Positions 27,410 through 34,523 of a DNA stretch of 64,000 nucleotides are shown here, one piece after another (within the stretch, counting starts at the first letter, position 1; each line of letters opens with the position of its first letter). Origin of the DNA: JAPWJZ01 sp966211335 (GTDB lineage Bacteria > Pseudomonadota > Alphaproteobacteria > Micavibrionales > UBA2020). The stretch is from contig CBIHNF010000001.1 in NCBI GenBank assembly GCA_966211335.1, positions 1,302,001-1,366,000 of the forward strand, read 5' to 3'. The notes under the pieces were generated by a model that worked only from the letters and a program-made list of their open reading frames with translations, was not told the DNA's origin and did not search any database. The position numbers were made by a program, and so were the translations under genes.

Positions 27410-27494
27410 GAGGGGTGGCCGAGTGGTCAATGGCAGCAGACTGTAAATCTGCCCTCTTACGAGTTCGAAGGTTCAAATCCTTCCCCCTCCACCA
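27410..27494 (+). tRNA. tRNA-Tyr (anticodon GTA)
   Basis: Acceptor arms GGAGGGG / CCCCTCC pair, the anticodon stem GCAGA/TCTGC encloses CTGTAAA (anticodon GTA), a long variable arm follows, the T arm reads GAAGG-TTCAAAT-CCTTC, and the 3' CCA is encoded. It is 85 bases long. Gene content and base composition change just downstream of it. Confidence 0.97.
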
Positions 27495-27732
27495 CTTTCT
27501 TCTCAACTTTTTTGTGATTCCATAGACAGCAGTGAATATCTGCCCTGTTGGGCGCTTTGCAGACTGTGAGCTACGCGCATTCATTGCTCGTGCATAGGAC
27601 GACAAGTTCCGCCACGAATGTGGCTATAGAACCGGGTTCGAGAGGTCACGCCACTCTGTAATGCCCTGCCAACTATGCTTTGACGTTGAGGACTATACTC
27701 GCTCAGAACGGTGTATATGCTTCCCGAGAAAT

Positions 27733-27771
27733 GCAAAAACCGCTCCGGACACAGCCGGAGCGGTTTTTTGC
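27733..27771 (-). terminator. Rho-independent terminator after the small hydrophilic protein gene
   Basis: Stem GCAAAAACCGCTCCGG / CCGGAGCGGTTTTTTGC with short loop; T-run on the minus strand, 21 bases after the stop at 27792. Confidence 0.9.
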
Positions 27772-27791
27772 AATTTTAACCAGACGAAGAT

Positions 27792-27947
27792 TTACTTCCG
27801 CTCTTTGGTGTCGCGGTCAGACGCCATCTTGGACTGGTTTGCGTCCTTAGTGCCAGACGTTTTGCCTGAAGCTTGTTGGCCGCTTTGCCCTTCGCGTCTG
27901 TTGTTTTGGGAGTCTTTGTTACCGCCGGATTGTTGAGTATTCGTCAT
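27792..27947 (-). CDS. Small hydrophilic, disordered protein (51 residues)
   Basis: The start ATG is preceded by a perfect AAGGAG seven bases away and a strong terminator follows the stop, so this is very likely a true gene. The product is almost entirely Gln, Asn, Ser, Gly, Lys, Asp and Arg (MTNTQQSGGNKD at the start, ASDRDTKERK at the end), with no hydrophobic core. Such composition is typical of small stress-induced hydrophilin-like proteins, which fits the surrounding stress genes; this role is inference. The leader contains a small hairpin GGAGAA/TTCTCC about 20 bases upstream of the ribosome site. Confidence 0.75.
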   Translation of the reverse strand: MTNTQQSGGNKDSQNNRREGQSGQQASGKTSGTKDANQSKMASDRDTKERK

Positions 27948-28217
27948 AGCAATCTCCTTAGGTTCATTAACTGGAGAATGATTTCTCCGGTCAGCCCAAC
28001 TGCAGAAAGAGAAAAAAGTTTTCTCATTTTTGCAAACAAAATTCCGCGTTATGTCATATGTGATCGGAACTGCGGTTGAGACAATTGATTAGGGTCAGAC
28101 GCCGTGGAGAACTATGAACACCCACTTGTCACGAGGTGGCGTTTTCTGAGGGCACTAAAGCGATATCGCTCCCAAGGGGACGGAAAGAAATCGCCGCGCC
28201 GACAATACCAACGATGG

Positions 28218-28242
28218 GGAACTCATCATGATTTGTTGAATT
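28218..28242 (+). promoter_or_regulatory. Weak EcfG-like promoter candidate for the alcohol dehydrogenase gene
   Basis: GGAAC-N16-AATT. The -35 element is perfect; the -10 keeps only the two T residues. It ends 39 bases before the ATG at 28282. The remainder of the gap 27948-28281 holds no gene that I can support. Confidence 0.3.
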
Positions 28243-28281
28243 AGCAAGGCGCGCTTAACTCAATTGCAAAGGAAAAAATCA

Positions 28282-29454
28282 ATGAAGGCTCTTTGCTGGC
28301 ATGGCCATGGGGATGTACGCATCGACAACGTCCCAGATCCAAAAATCCAACATCCCCGTGATGTCGTTCTCAAAGTCACCGCCTGCGCCATATGCGGCTC
28401 CGACCTACATTTGTTGGATGGGTACATGCCGACGATGGAGTCAGGCGATATCCTCGGCCACGAATTCATGGGTATCGTGGAAGAGGTAGGCAAGGAAGTA
28501 ACCAACCTCAAAAAAGGTGATCGCGTCGTAGTGCCTTTTAATATTGCCTGCGGTGATTGCTTCTTCTGCAAAAAGGGACTTTTCTCCGCCTGTGACGGGT
28601 CAAACCCCAACAAGGAGCCCGGAGAAAAAATGATGGGTCACGCTCCGTCAGGCTTGTTTGGATACTCTCATATGACGGGCGGATTTTCGGGCGGGCAGGC
28701 GGAATACGTTCGCGTGCCGTTTGCCGATGTTGGTCCCGTCAAGGTGTCCGAAGCACTGACAGACGAGCAAGCGCTTTTCCTATCCGATATCTTCCCGACC
28801 GGTTATATGGCGGCGGAAAACGCAGAAATAGAACCTGGCGATACCGTGGCAATCTGGGGCTGCGGACCGGTCGGCCAATTCACCATCAAATGCGCATGGA
28901 TGTTCAATCCGAAACGGGTCATTGCTATTGATAACGTGCCAGAGCGCCTGGAAATGGCGGCTCGCGAAGGCAAGGCGGAAGTCATCAACTTCGAGAAGGA
29001 AGATGTTTACGAACGCCTTCAGGAAATGACCGGCGGTCGCGGGCCGGACCGCTGCATTGACGCCGTTGGGGCGGAAGCGTCAGGCCATGGCGGCTTTGAT
29101 GCCGCCGTAGACCGGGTAAAAGCTGCCGTTCTGCTGACGACGGATCGTGCGCATGCCTTGCGGCAAGCTATTTTCTGCTGCCGCAAAGCAGGCACATTGT
29201 CTGTGCCGGGGGTCTATGTCGGGTTCCCTGACAAGCTGCCGTTTGGCGCCCTCATGAACAAGGGAATTACCGTCAAAACCGGGCAGACTCACACTCATCG
29301 ATACATGAAAAAGCTCATGGCGAAAATCGAAGCGGGTGAGATCGATCCATCTTTCGTCATCACGCATAAGATCGGCCTGGACGCCGTGCCGGACGCCTAC
29401 AAAACATTCAAGAATAAAGAAGATGGCTGTGTGAAGGTATTTATCCGCCCCTAA
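28282..29454 (+). CDS. Zinc-dependent alcohol dehydrogenase, glutathione-independent formaldehyde dehydrogenase-like
   Basis: The 390-residue MDR enzyme has catalytic-zinc Cys in AICGSDLHLLDG, His-Glu in GHEFMG, a structural-zinc lobe with four Cys in CGDCFFCKKGLFSAC, and a Rossmann motif GCGPVGQ near residue 186. The insertion HMTGGFSGGQAEYVRVP and overall length match the FDH_like subgroup often linked to threonine-dehydrogenase-like or formaldehyde-dismutating enzymes. Substrate unproven. ATG 28282 has AAAGGA in front; an in-frame earlier codon would add six residues. The DUF3606 gene follows 17 bases later and the pair ends in a terminator. Confidence 0.88.
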   Translation: MKALCWHGHGDVRIDNVPDPKIQHPRDVVLKVTACAICGSDLHLLDGYMPTMESGDILGHEFMGIVEEVGKEVTNLKKGDRVVVPFNIACGDCFFCKKGLFSACDGSNPNKEPGEKMMGHAPSGLFGYSHMTGGFSGGQAEYVRVPFADVGPVKVSEALTDEQALFLSDIFPTGYMAAENAEIEPGDTVAIWGCGPVGQFTIKCAWMFNPKRVIAIDNVPERLEMAAREGKAEVINFEKEDVYERLQEMTGGRGPDRCIDAVGAEASGHGGFDAAVDRVKAAVLLTTDRAHALRQAIFCCRKAGTLSVPGVYVGFPDKLPFGALMNKGITVKTGQTHTHRYMKKLMAKIEAGEIDPSFVITHKIGLDAVPDAYKTFKNKEDGCVKVFIRP

Positions 29455-29471
29455 CCTCAAGGAGAATCACA

Positions 29472-29648
29472 ATGTCAGACAACAAAGCTAAACGTGGCGA
29501 GCCTGACCGCTCTCTCATCAATCTTTCCGAGCCGTACGAAGTCTCCTACTGGACGAAAGCGCTCGGCTTGTCGGAGCAACGGTTAAAAGAGGTTGTTGCC
29601 CGCGTGGGTAACTCCGCTGACAAGGTCAGAGAACACCTGAAGAAATAG
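29472..29648 (+). CDS. DUF3606 domain small protein
   Basis: The 58-residue protein has the DUF3606 pattern: INLSEPYEVSYWTKALGLS followed by a second helix with LKEVVARVGNSADKVREHL. GGAGA lies 7 bases before the ATG. These small proteins are common in alpha- and betaproteobacteria, often beside stress genes, and have no known biochemical function. It is co-transcribed with the dehydrogenase and followed by a perfect terminator. Confidence 0.85.
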   Translation: MSDNKAKRGEPDRSLINLSEPYEVSYWTKALGLSEQRLKEVVARVGNSADKVREHLKK

Positions 29649-29668
29649 ACGTGGAGGCGTCACCGATG

Positions 29669-29700
29669 AAAAGGCCCCGGGAGATCGTCCGGGGCCTTTT
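29669..29700. terminator. Bidirectional terminator between DUF3606 and ppa genes
   Basis: Perfect 12-base arms AAAAGGCCCCGG / CCGGGGCCTTTT around an 8-base loop. It serves the plus-strand DUF3606 gene and the minus-strand pyrophosphatase gene ending at 29721. Confidence 0.9.
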
Positions 29701-29720
29701 ATACAGAAGCTATTGGCGCA

Positions 29721-30266
29721 TTAATGCCGCTTCTTGAAAGCGCGCATGCCCTTCCGTATCGCCTTGACGGCCTTCTTTGGCCCCTCGATGCCAAGTATTT
29801 TGAACGTTTTCCCGTGCTGCTTGTTGTAGCATTTGAAAAACTCTTCCACCTGCTCCAGGGTTTCTGGATCGATGTCGCCCGACTTTAGTATGTGGTCGCC
29901 GGTACGGCCCTTCAGGCTTACGGCCAGCAAACGGTCATTCCGAACTGCTTCGTTTTTTTCGGTTTGTTGCGCGCTCATGATCCCCACGATTCTGCAGTTG
30001 ACGATGCAACCGGGGTGCGCAGGCGCATCCATAAAAACCATTACATCCAGCGGGTCGCCATCTTCGCCAAGGGTGGACGGGATGAACCCGAAGTCGAAGG
30101 GAAACATCATCCCTTCTGGCAGAACACCCGCGAGTTCGAACAGTCCTGATTCCGGGTCCAGATCGAACTTGTTACGCGAGTTCTTTGGCGTTTCAATAAT
30201 CACCCTTAACTCCATCGTCTTCTCATCCAGACGGGGGGATAAAAATAGCGCGTGTCCGTGTTTCAT
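29721..30266 (-). CDS. ppa: Inorganic pyrophosphatase (family I)
   Basis: The 181-residue enzyme hydrolyses pyrophosphate in the cytoplasm. The metal-binding signature GEDGDPLDVMV is near residue 68, with Arg/Lys and Tyr/Phe contacts in the following KGRTGDHIL and FFKCYNKQ. It has a 17-residue N-terminal extension before MELRVIIETPKNSRNKF; the second ATG at 30215 would give a standard-length protein. The first ATG overlaps the DUF389 stop as ATGA, which favours coupled translation with the membrane protein. The C-terminus is strongly basic (RAFKKRH). It may be a stress-associated second copy rather than the housekeeping enzyme, judged from context. Confidence 0.9.
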   Translation of the reverse strand: MKHGHALFLSPRLDEKTMELRVIIETPKNSRNKFDLDPESGLFELAGVLPEGMMFPFDFGFIPSTLGEDGDPLDVMVFMDAPAHPGCIVNCRIVGIMSAQQTEKNEAVRNDRLLAVSLKGRTGDHILKSGDIDPETLEQVEEFFKCYNKQHGKTFKILGIEGPKKAVKAIRKGMRAFKKRH

Positions 30267-31159
30267 CGAGCATCTCTTTGACTTGAAGGGTTGGCTTTGT
30301 ACAACAACATATAGGAGAGGACAGCCATGCCACCGATGGTCACCAGATTGATCGCGAAAGTCTCCAAACGCTCAACGACCGTTGCCTCGCTTGGGAAACC
30401 GAGGATAAGGCTGAGGCCAAACCATACAGGATAGATGCCAAATTGCACTGCGGCTGCCACACCGATAAGGAAACGTCGTCCCGCATCATCGGCGGCGGAA
30501 AGGCCGGCTGTAATGCCAATCACTGATGAAATCAGGAAACTGGCAAGCGGTGATTTAAAGTCGCTAAAGAGAATGGGCCCTCCCTGCGCCTTGGCAACAA
30601 TTATTCCCGCGCCGACTGATATGAGGATGCTTGCAACCAATGCCTTGGCCGCATGGAGGCCGAGAGCTTTGTCTTTCTTCCACAGGGAAAAAGTACCGGC
30701 AAGAACGGGCGGCAGGAAAGGCAGAATAAGCGCCGCTATCACGATCGAAATCGGACTGTTGCAGATCATCCCATTCGCCAGCAATATACTCCCCGATGCG
30801 GTCCGCGCGAGGTAGCTCGGCGTGACATGGCAGAGCTGCCACAAGTCTTGCGCCATATCCTGATAGGGTTCAATCATCGGGCAGGTTGTCTCCTTAACGC
30901 TTTCGCTATCAAGAAGGGCACGTAACTCTCTCGCGGTTATCGATGTGTCTTTGCTCCTTCCAACCGGGGAATCAATGATCGCATCCATAAAAAGTCTCGC
31001 CTTGAGGGTTGACGTTTCGACACTCAAGCTGGCCATCGGCTCGTCCGGACCGTGTAGGTAAACCTCGGTAAGCGCCACGCGCTGGATACCTGCAGCACGA
31101 GCAATGCGCACGACGTCCTTCGCATTATCCCTTGGGGTTGTCACTCGGATTTCATGCAT
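30263..31159 (-). CDS. DUF389 integral membrane protein
   Basis: In this 298-residue protein the first about 120 residues form a soluble domain with a ferredoxin-like start (MHEIRVTTPRDNAKDVVRIAR). The rest holds six hydrophobic helices, including ILPFLPPVLAGTFSLW and SVIGITAGLSAADDAGRRF. DUF389 (TIGR00341/TIGR00271-like) proteins have no established function; the family name 'uncharacterised hydrophobic domain' is all that is secure. It is translationally coupled to the pyrophosphatase gene, which is unusual and hints at a shared role. Confidence 0.8.
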   Translation of the reverse strand: MHEIRVTTPRDNAKDVVRIARAAGIQRVALTEVYLHGPDEPMASLSVETSTLKARLFMDAIIDSPVGRSKDTSITARELRALLDSESVKETTCPMIEPYQDMAQDLWQLCHVTPSYLARTASGSILLANGMICNSPISIVIAALILPFLPPVLAGTFSLWKKDKALGLHAAKALVASILISVGAGIIVAKAQGGPILFSDFKSPLASFLISSVIGITAGLSAADDAGRRFLIGVAAAVQFGIYPVWFGLSLILGFPSEATVVERLETFAINLVTIGGMAVLSYMLLYKANPSSQRDAR

Positions 31160-31189
31160 GAATTTTTTCCATGGGACGAAAGCATTTAT

Positions 31190-31229
31190 CTATCGGAGCT
31201 CCGGGATATACGTGGTATATACCCGATAG
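31190..31229. repeat. Inverted repeat upstream of the DUF389-ppa operon
   Basis: Outer arms CTATCGG and CCGATAG are a perfect 7-base match; inside lies a second dyad GGGATATAC / GTATATACCC. Located 31-70 bases before the DUF389 start codon on the minus strand, it could be an operator or a leader hairpin. A separate hairpin GGAGAGT/ACTCTCC at 31243-31266 may end the DUF892 transcript. Confidence 0.5.
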
Positions 31230-31292
31230 CAGATGACGAAACGGAGAGTACCGCGAGGCACTCTCCATTCCGGCCAAAGAAAGAGTATTGAG

Positions 31293-31796
31293 TTATTCGG
31301 CTGCGGCCGACAAAGCTTCTTCGTTCACAAACGCGTCAGCAAGCTTTGTGAGGTTCTCGTCGGTATTGCTTTCCTGCTTCAGCGTTTGATCCAGCAATTT
31401 AACTGCATCCGGATAGCCGAGAAGTTCGGCCCAGCGTTTCAGCGTGCCATAGCGGGAAATCTCATAATGCTCAATCGCCTGAGCGGCTGCGAGAAGTCCT
31501 GCATCGAGAGCAGGAGAGCCTTCGTACTCTTCCATGATTTCATCGCCTTCAGCCAAAATGCCTTCAATGGCATCGCACTTTTTGGCTTGGGCTTTCTGGC
31601 CGATGATCTCGAAAATTTGTTCCAGGCGTTCAATCTGTCCTTCTGTTTCATCCTTATGTTTTAGGAAAGCGGCAGAAAGCTTTTCTTCATTCGCAGCCTT
31701 AGCCATTTTTGGAAGGGTCTTGAAGATCTTTTTCTCAGCGTAATAGACATCCTTAAGGGTGTCGTAAAATAGGGTGTCGAGGGTTTTCTTATTCAT
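31293..31796 (-). CDS. DUF892 ferritin-like protein (YciE/YciF family), first copy
   Basis: The 167-residue, four-helix bundle protein has family segments LDTLFYDTLKDVYYAEKKI at the N-terminus, HKDETEGQIERLEQIFE, a Glu/His pair in AQAIEHYEISRYGTL and LLDQTLKQESNTDENLTKLA. The conserved Glu and His residues are expected di-iron ligands. YciF-type proteins are induced by osmotic and general stress; the biochemical role is unknown. GAGGCTCC precedes the ATG. A second family member is encoded at 37429-37977. Confidence 0.88.
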   Translation of the reverse strand: MNKKTLDTLFYDTLKDVYYAEKKIFKTLPKMAKAANEEKLSAAFLKHKDETEGQIERLEQIFEIIGQKAQAKKCDAIEGILAEGDEIMEEYEGSPALDAGLLAAAQAIEHYEISRYGTLKRWAELLGYPDAVKLLDQTLKQESNTDENLTKLADAFVNEEALSAAAE

Positions 31797-31933
31797 AGGA
31801 GCCTCACATATTGGTTTGGCCGGCGTTCACAAACGCGGCTAGGCCTTTTTAGTTCGCATACGGGGATGAAAAATCAGCGAGCCTTGGTGTTTTAAAAGCT
31901 GACTATGTTGCCTTCATACCTTATCCGGTGACC

Positions 31934-31959
31934 GGAACAAATCTCCCAGATTCTCGGTT
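31934..31959 (+). promoter_or_regulatory. EcfG-like promoter candidate for the cyanophycin-degradation genes
   Basis: GGAAC, 17 bases, GGTT (consensus CGTT), 86 bases upstream of ATG 32046. The gap between the divergent DUF892 gene and this operon contains no other recognisable promoter on the plus strand. Confidence 0.45.
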
Positions 31960-32045
31960 GAAAACCATACAAACAGCCGTCTTATTGTCTGTTAGCCCCT
32001 TGCGCTTGGAGCGCATCCCGTTGAATTGCCGGAGTGACAAGTCGT

Positions 32046-32903
32046 ATGAGCAAAACTTGGTCTATTATTGCCCATGGGGGCGCGAAAGCCATTTCGCGAG
32101 ACGCAGAAGAAGCGCATCGCCGCGGCATAGCCGCGGCTCTCGCCGTCGGGGCGGAAATCCTCAAACAAGAAGGCACCGCACTTTCTGCCGTTGTGCAGAC
32201 GGTCCGCGCTCTGGAAAATGATCGAACTTTCAATGCCGCCAAAGGCGCTGCCCGCAGGAACAACGGAGACGTGGAAATGGATGCGTCACTCATGTGCGGA
32301 AGAAGCCTCGATATCGGAGCCGTCGCCGGCATCCGCGACGTCGAAAGCCCGATTTTGGTCGCGGCGCAGGTTCTCTCGGATAAGCCTATTTTGATGGTGG
32401 GGCCCTATGCCACCGACTATGCTCGCAAGAAGGGATTTGCATTTTATAAACAGAATTCTATTGATTGCGACAGCGAAGATGCTCACGACACGGTTGGATG
32501 CGTCGCGCGTGATTTAGAAGGCAACTATGCCGTGGGGGTTTCCACGGGCGGCCTCGCAGGGTCCGACTGCGGACGGGTTGGGGATGCAGCGCTTCCCGGT
32601 TGCGGCTTCTATGCGGATAACACGCGCGGCGGAAGCTGCGTCTCAGGCGAAGGTGAGACGATCGCCCGCATCATGCTCACGGGCGAAGTTATGAATGGGT
32701 TACGCACTCTCCCCGCAGAAGAGGCTATCGCGCGGAGCCTCGAGTTTCTAAAGCGGGTCAATGGTGAAGCGGGCTGCATCCTGCTTGACGCACAAGGCCG
32801 TCCGGCGTGGAATCACAACAGTAAGGACTTTGTGGTGGCTTACCAAACGGAAAGCGATTTTTTACCCCATGTCTTCCTTCGAAAAAGCGAGGAAGCGAGA
32901 TGA
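32046..32903 (+). CDS. Isoaspartyl peptidase / plant-type L-asparaginase (Ntn hydrolase)
   Basis: The 285-residue protein begins with KTWSIIAHGGA, the family start. The autoproteolytic nucleophile is the Thr of AHDTVGCVARD near residue 155; the following STGGLAGSDCGRVGDAALPGCG is the substrate-pocket motif (usually ...GRVGDSPLIGAG). The enzyme self-cleaves into alpha and beta subunits and hydrolyses beta-aspartyl dipeptides. The next gene is a cyanophycinase whose product, beta-Asp-Arg, is a substrate, so the two complete cyanophycin breakdown to Asp and Arg. The start is ATG 32046 after GGAG; a GTG at 32034 is in frame. The stop overlaps the next ATG (ATGA). Confidence 0.9.
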   Translation: MSKTWSIIAHGGAKAISRDAEEAHRRGIAAALAVGAEILKQEGTALSAVVQTVRALENDRTFNAAKGAARRNNGDVEMDASLMCGRSLDIGAVAGIRDVESPILVAAQVLSDKPILMVGPYATDYARKKGFAFYKQNSIDCDSEDAHDTVGCVARDLEGNYAVGVSTGGLAGSDCGRVGDAALPGCGFYADNTRGGSCVSGEGETIARIMLTGEVMNGLRTLPAEEAIARSLEFLKRVNGEAGCILLDAQGRPAWNHNSKDFVVAYQTESDFLPHVFLRKSEEAR

Positions 32904-33721
32904 AGAAAAACGCCGCCAAATCGAAGGGTACTCTTGTCATCATTGGAGGTCATGAGGATAAAGAGGGAGATTGCACCGTCCTGCAGAAGATTTCAGAAAT
33001 GGTCGGGAAAGGAAAATTGGTTATAGCCACGGTAGCCTCTGAGGATCCGGGCCGTTACTTTGCAGCTTACAAAAAAGCGTTCGCAAAACTTGGAAATGCG
33101 CAACTCAGAGAAATTTACTTCCAGAACCGGTCCGAGGCTTTGGATCCCAAGCGTTCCGCACTCATGGCCGGCGCGAAGGGCGTGTTCTTTTCAGGTGGCG
33201 ATCAGCTTCGGATTTCCAGCCAGATGAGCGATACACCTTTTGAAAGGGCTGTGAGAAAGATTTTCGACGGAGGCGGCGTTATTGCGGGAACCTCGGCAGG
33301 TGCCTCGGTCATGGCAGAAACTATGCTGGTGCGGGGTCACGAAGAAGAATCCTATAAACTCGGAGACTTACGTATGGCGCCGGGACTTGGGCTCATCGAG
33401 GATGTCATTATAGACCAGCATTTTGCGGAAAGGGGGCGTATCGGGCGTCTCCTAGGCGCAGTCGCTTTCAATCCGCGCATATTGGGAGTAGGAATCGACG
33501 AGGACACGGCCATAATCGTGAAGGATCGACAGTTTGAGGTTATCGGTAAAGGGGCGGTTTATGTCGTCGACGGCGCTTCCGTTACTTATTCCAACATTGC
33601 CGAAGGCGAAACGCAGGATACGCTATCTTTGTCGGATGTGAAGCTTCACGTCTTAAGTGCAGGGGACCAGTTCAACCTTGCCCACCGACGACCTACCAAA
33701 CGTAATGCGAACGTAAGTTGA
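32900..33721 (+). CDS. cphB: Cyanophycinase (S51 family peptidase)
   Basis: The 273-residue protein starts with KGTLVIIGGHEDKEGD, characteristic of CphB. The catalytic Ser is in GTSAGASVMAE near residue 132, the upstream VFFSGGDQLRIS forms part of the active site, and LIEDVIIDQHFAERGRIGRLL follows. It cleaves cyanophycin (multi-L-arginyl-poly-L-aspartate) to beta-Asp-Arg. No cyanophycin synthetase gene is in the window. The operon with the isoaspartyl peptidase is closed by a terminator at 33802. Confidence 0.92.
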   Translation: MKKNAAKSKGTLVIIGGHEDKEGDCTVLQKISEMVGKGKLVIATVASEDPGRYFAAYKKAFAKLGNAQLREIYFQNRSEALDPKRSALMAGAKGVFFSGGDQLRISSQMSDTPFERAVRKIFDGGGVIAGTSAGASVMAETMLVRGHEEESYKLGDLRMAPGLGLIEDVIIDQHFAERGRIGRLLGAVAFNPRILGVGIDEDTAIIVKDRQFEVIGKGAVYVVDGASVTYSNIAEGETQDTLSLSDVKLHVLSAGDQFNLAHRRPTKRNANVS

Positions 33722-33801
33722 ACCTAGAAAGCTCCAAGCCCGCAGGTGGGAGAAATGTCTGACTAGGTACCCGTTTTTAGCGAACATTAGAGAATGGATA
33801 C

Positions 33802-33831
33802 CGCTCTTGTCGTGAAGAGCGCAGTTTTTTT
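33802..33831 (+). terminator. Rho-independent terminator after cphB
   Basis: Stem CGCTCTT / AAGAGCG with 6-base loop followed, after CAG, by eight T. Confidence 0.88.
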
Positions 33832-33832
33832 A

Positions 33833-34120
33833 TCAGGGCGATAGTTTCGTTTTTCTAACTGTCAGCGTGTTGTTTTTTTTCCATTCAGGTTGCACTTGAG
33901 TAGGTTCTTTTGCAGGGACAGATATGGAGGCTGCATGTCCAACCTGATCCAGGCCCGTGTAGTGCGCCACCGCCCCCAAAATAGGCAATGCCGCAAGAAC
34001 ACTAGCGTAAAAATAGATGAACCTTGTGTAACCTTGATCAGCGGCGCGACTTTGTGCGACAGCTTTTTCAAAGACGTCTGCCAGGCCTTTATCGCCGTAT
34101 CCTTCATATTGGATGCTCAT
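33833..34120 (-). CDS. Small membrane protein of unknown function (95 residues)
   Basis: The ATG at 34120 (MSIQYEGYGDKG) has GGAGG seven bases upstream on the minus strand, better than the earlier in-frame start. There is one hydrophobic helix at about residues 36-57 (FIYFYASVLAALPILGAVA) between a polar N-terminus and a Lys/Pro-rich C-terminus. This resembles no family I can name. Located between the cyanophycin operon and the UvrA2-like gene. Confidence 0.6.
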   Translation of the reverse strand: MSIQYEGYGDKGLADVFEKAVAQSRAADQGYTRFIYFYASVLAALPILGAVAHYTGLDQVGHAASISVPAKEPTQVQPEWKKNNTLTVRKTKLSP

Positions 34121-34162
34121 AGTTTGACCTCCGGTGAATTTGAATGGAACGCGTGTATGCAT

Positions 34163-34523
34163 GTCGCAGAACTGACGGGCGCTTTGCGCTTACTTCGTTG
34201 CCTTATTATCGTCCTCATCCACACTGCTTCACGGTCTGCGTTGTGAGAGGCGCAGTGCGGGCTTTGGGCGATGAAATGAATTTGAATTGATTTTTTGAGG
34301 GCGCGCTTCACAGGTACACTCCAAACAAGGCTTACTTTTGTTTTGGGAGTGTGGGCTAGGCGACCAGATGAGAAACGGAACGTAAAATCATCGGGTCCAA
34401 TAAGCACTCTACCTAACATCTACTCTAGAATGAAATCATATATATGGCAAATTATAGTTATTAGATTGCTGATATTACTATAAAAAATTTTCGTTGTAAC
34501 CGATGACCTTGGACTTCTCCCAA
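34163..34523. other. AT-rich intergenic stretch with an imperfect inverted repeat
   Basis: No coding frame with a credible start or composition was found. At 34317-34351 the arms CACTCCAAACAA and TTGTTTTGGGAGTG pair with a two-base bulge around an 8-9 base loop; no T-run follows, so it is more likely an operator or leader structure of the small membrane protein gene than a terminator. The last 120 bases before 34523 are very AT-rich. Confidence 0.5.

Noticed and set aside
27342..27605. Minus-strand 87-residue open frame with WWRGKDLNLRTRKRADLQS
   Set aside because: It is the antisense translation of tRNA-Tyr, a well-known false gene call next to tRNA genes.
27495..27732. A tRNA-like remnant (GGTTCGAG ... 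ACGCCA) after tRNA-Tyr
   Set aside because: No acceptor or anticodon pairing could be built around it; I see no gene in this stretch.
28065..28089. GGAAC-N16-GATT as an EcfG promoter
   Set aside because: The -10 lacks CGTT, and it lies almost 200 bases from the next start with a nearer candidate at 28218.
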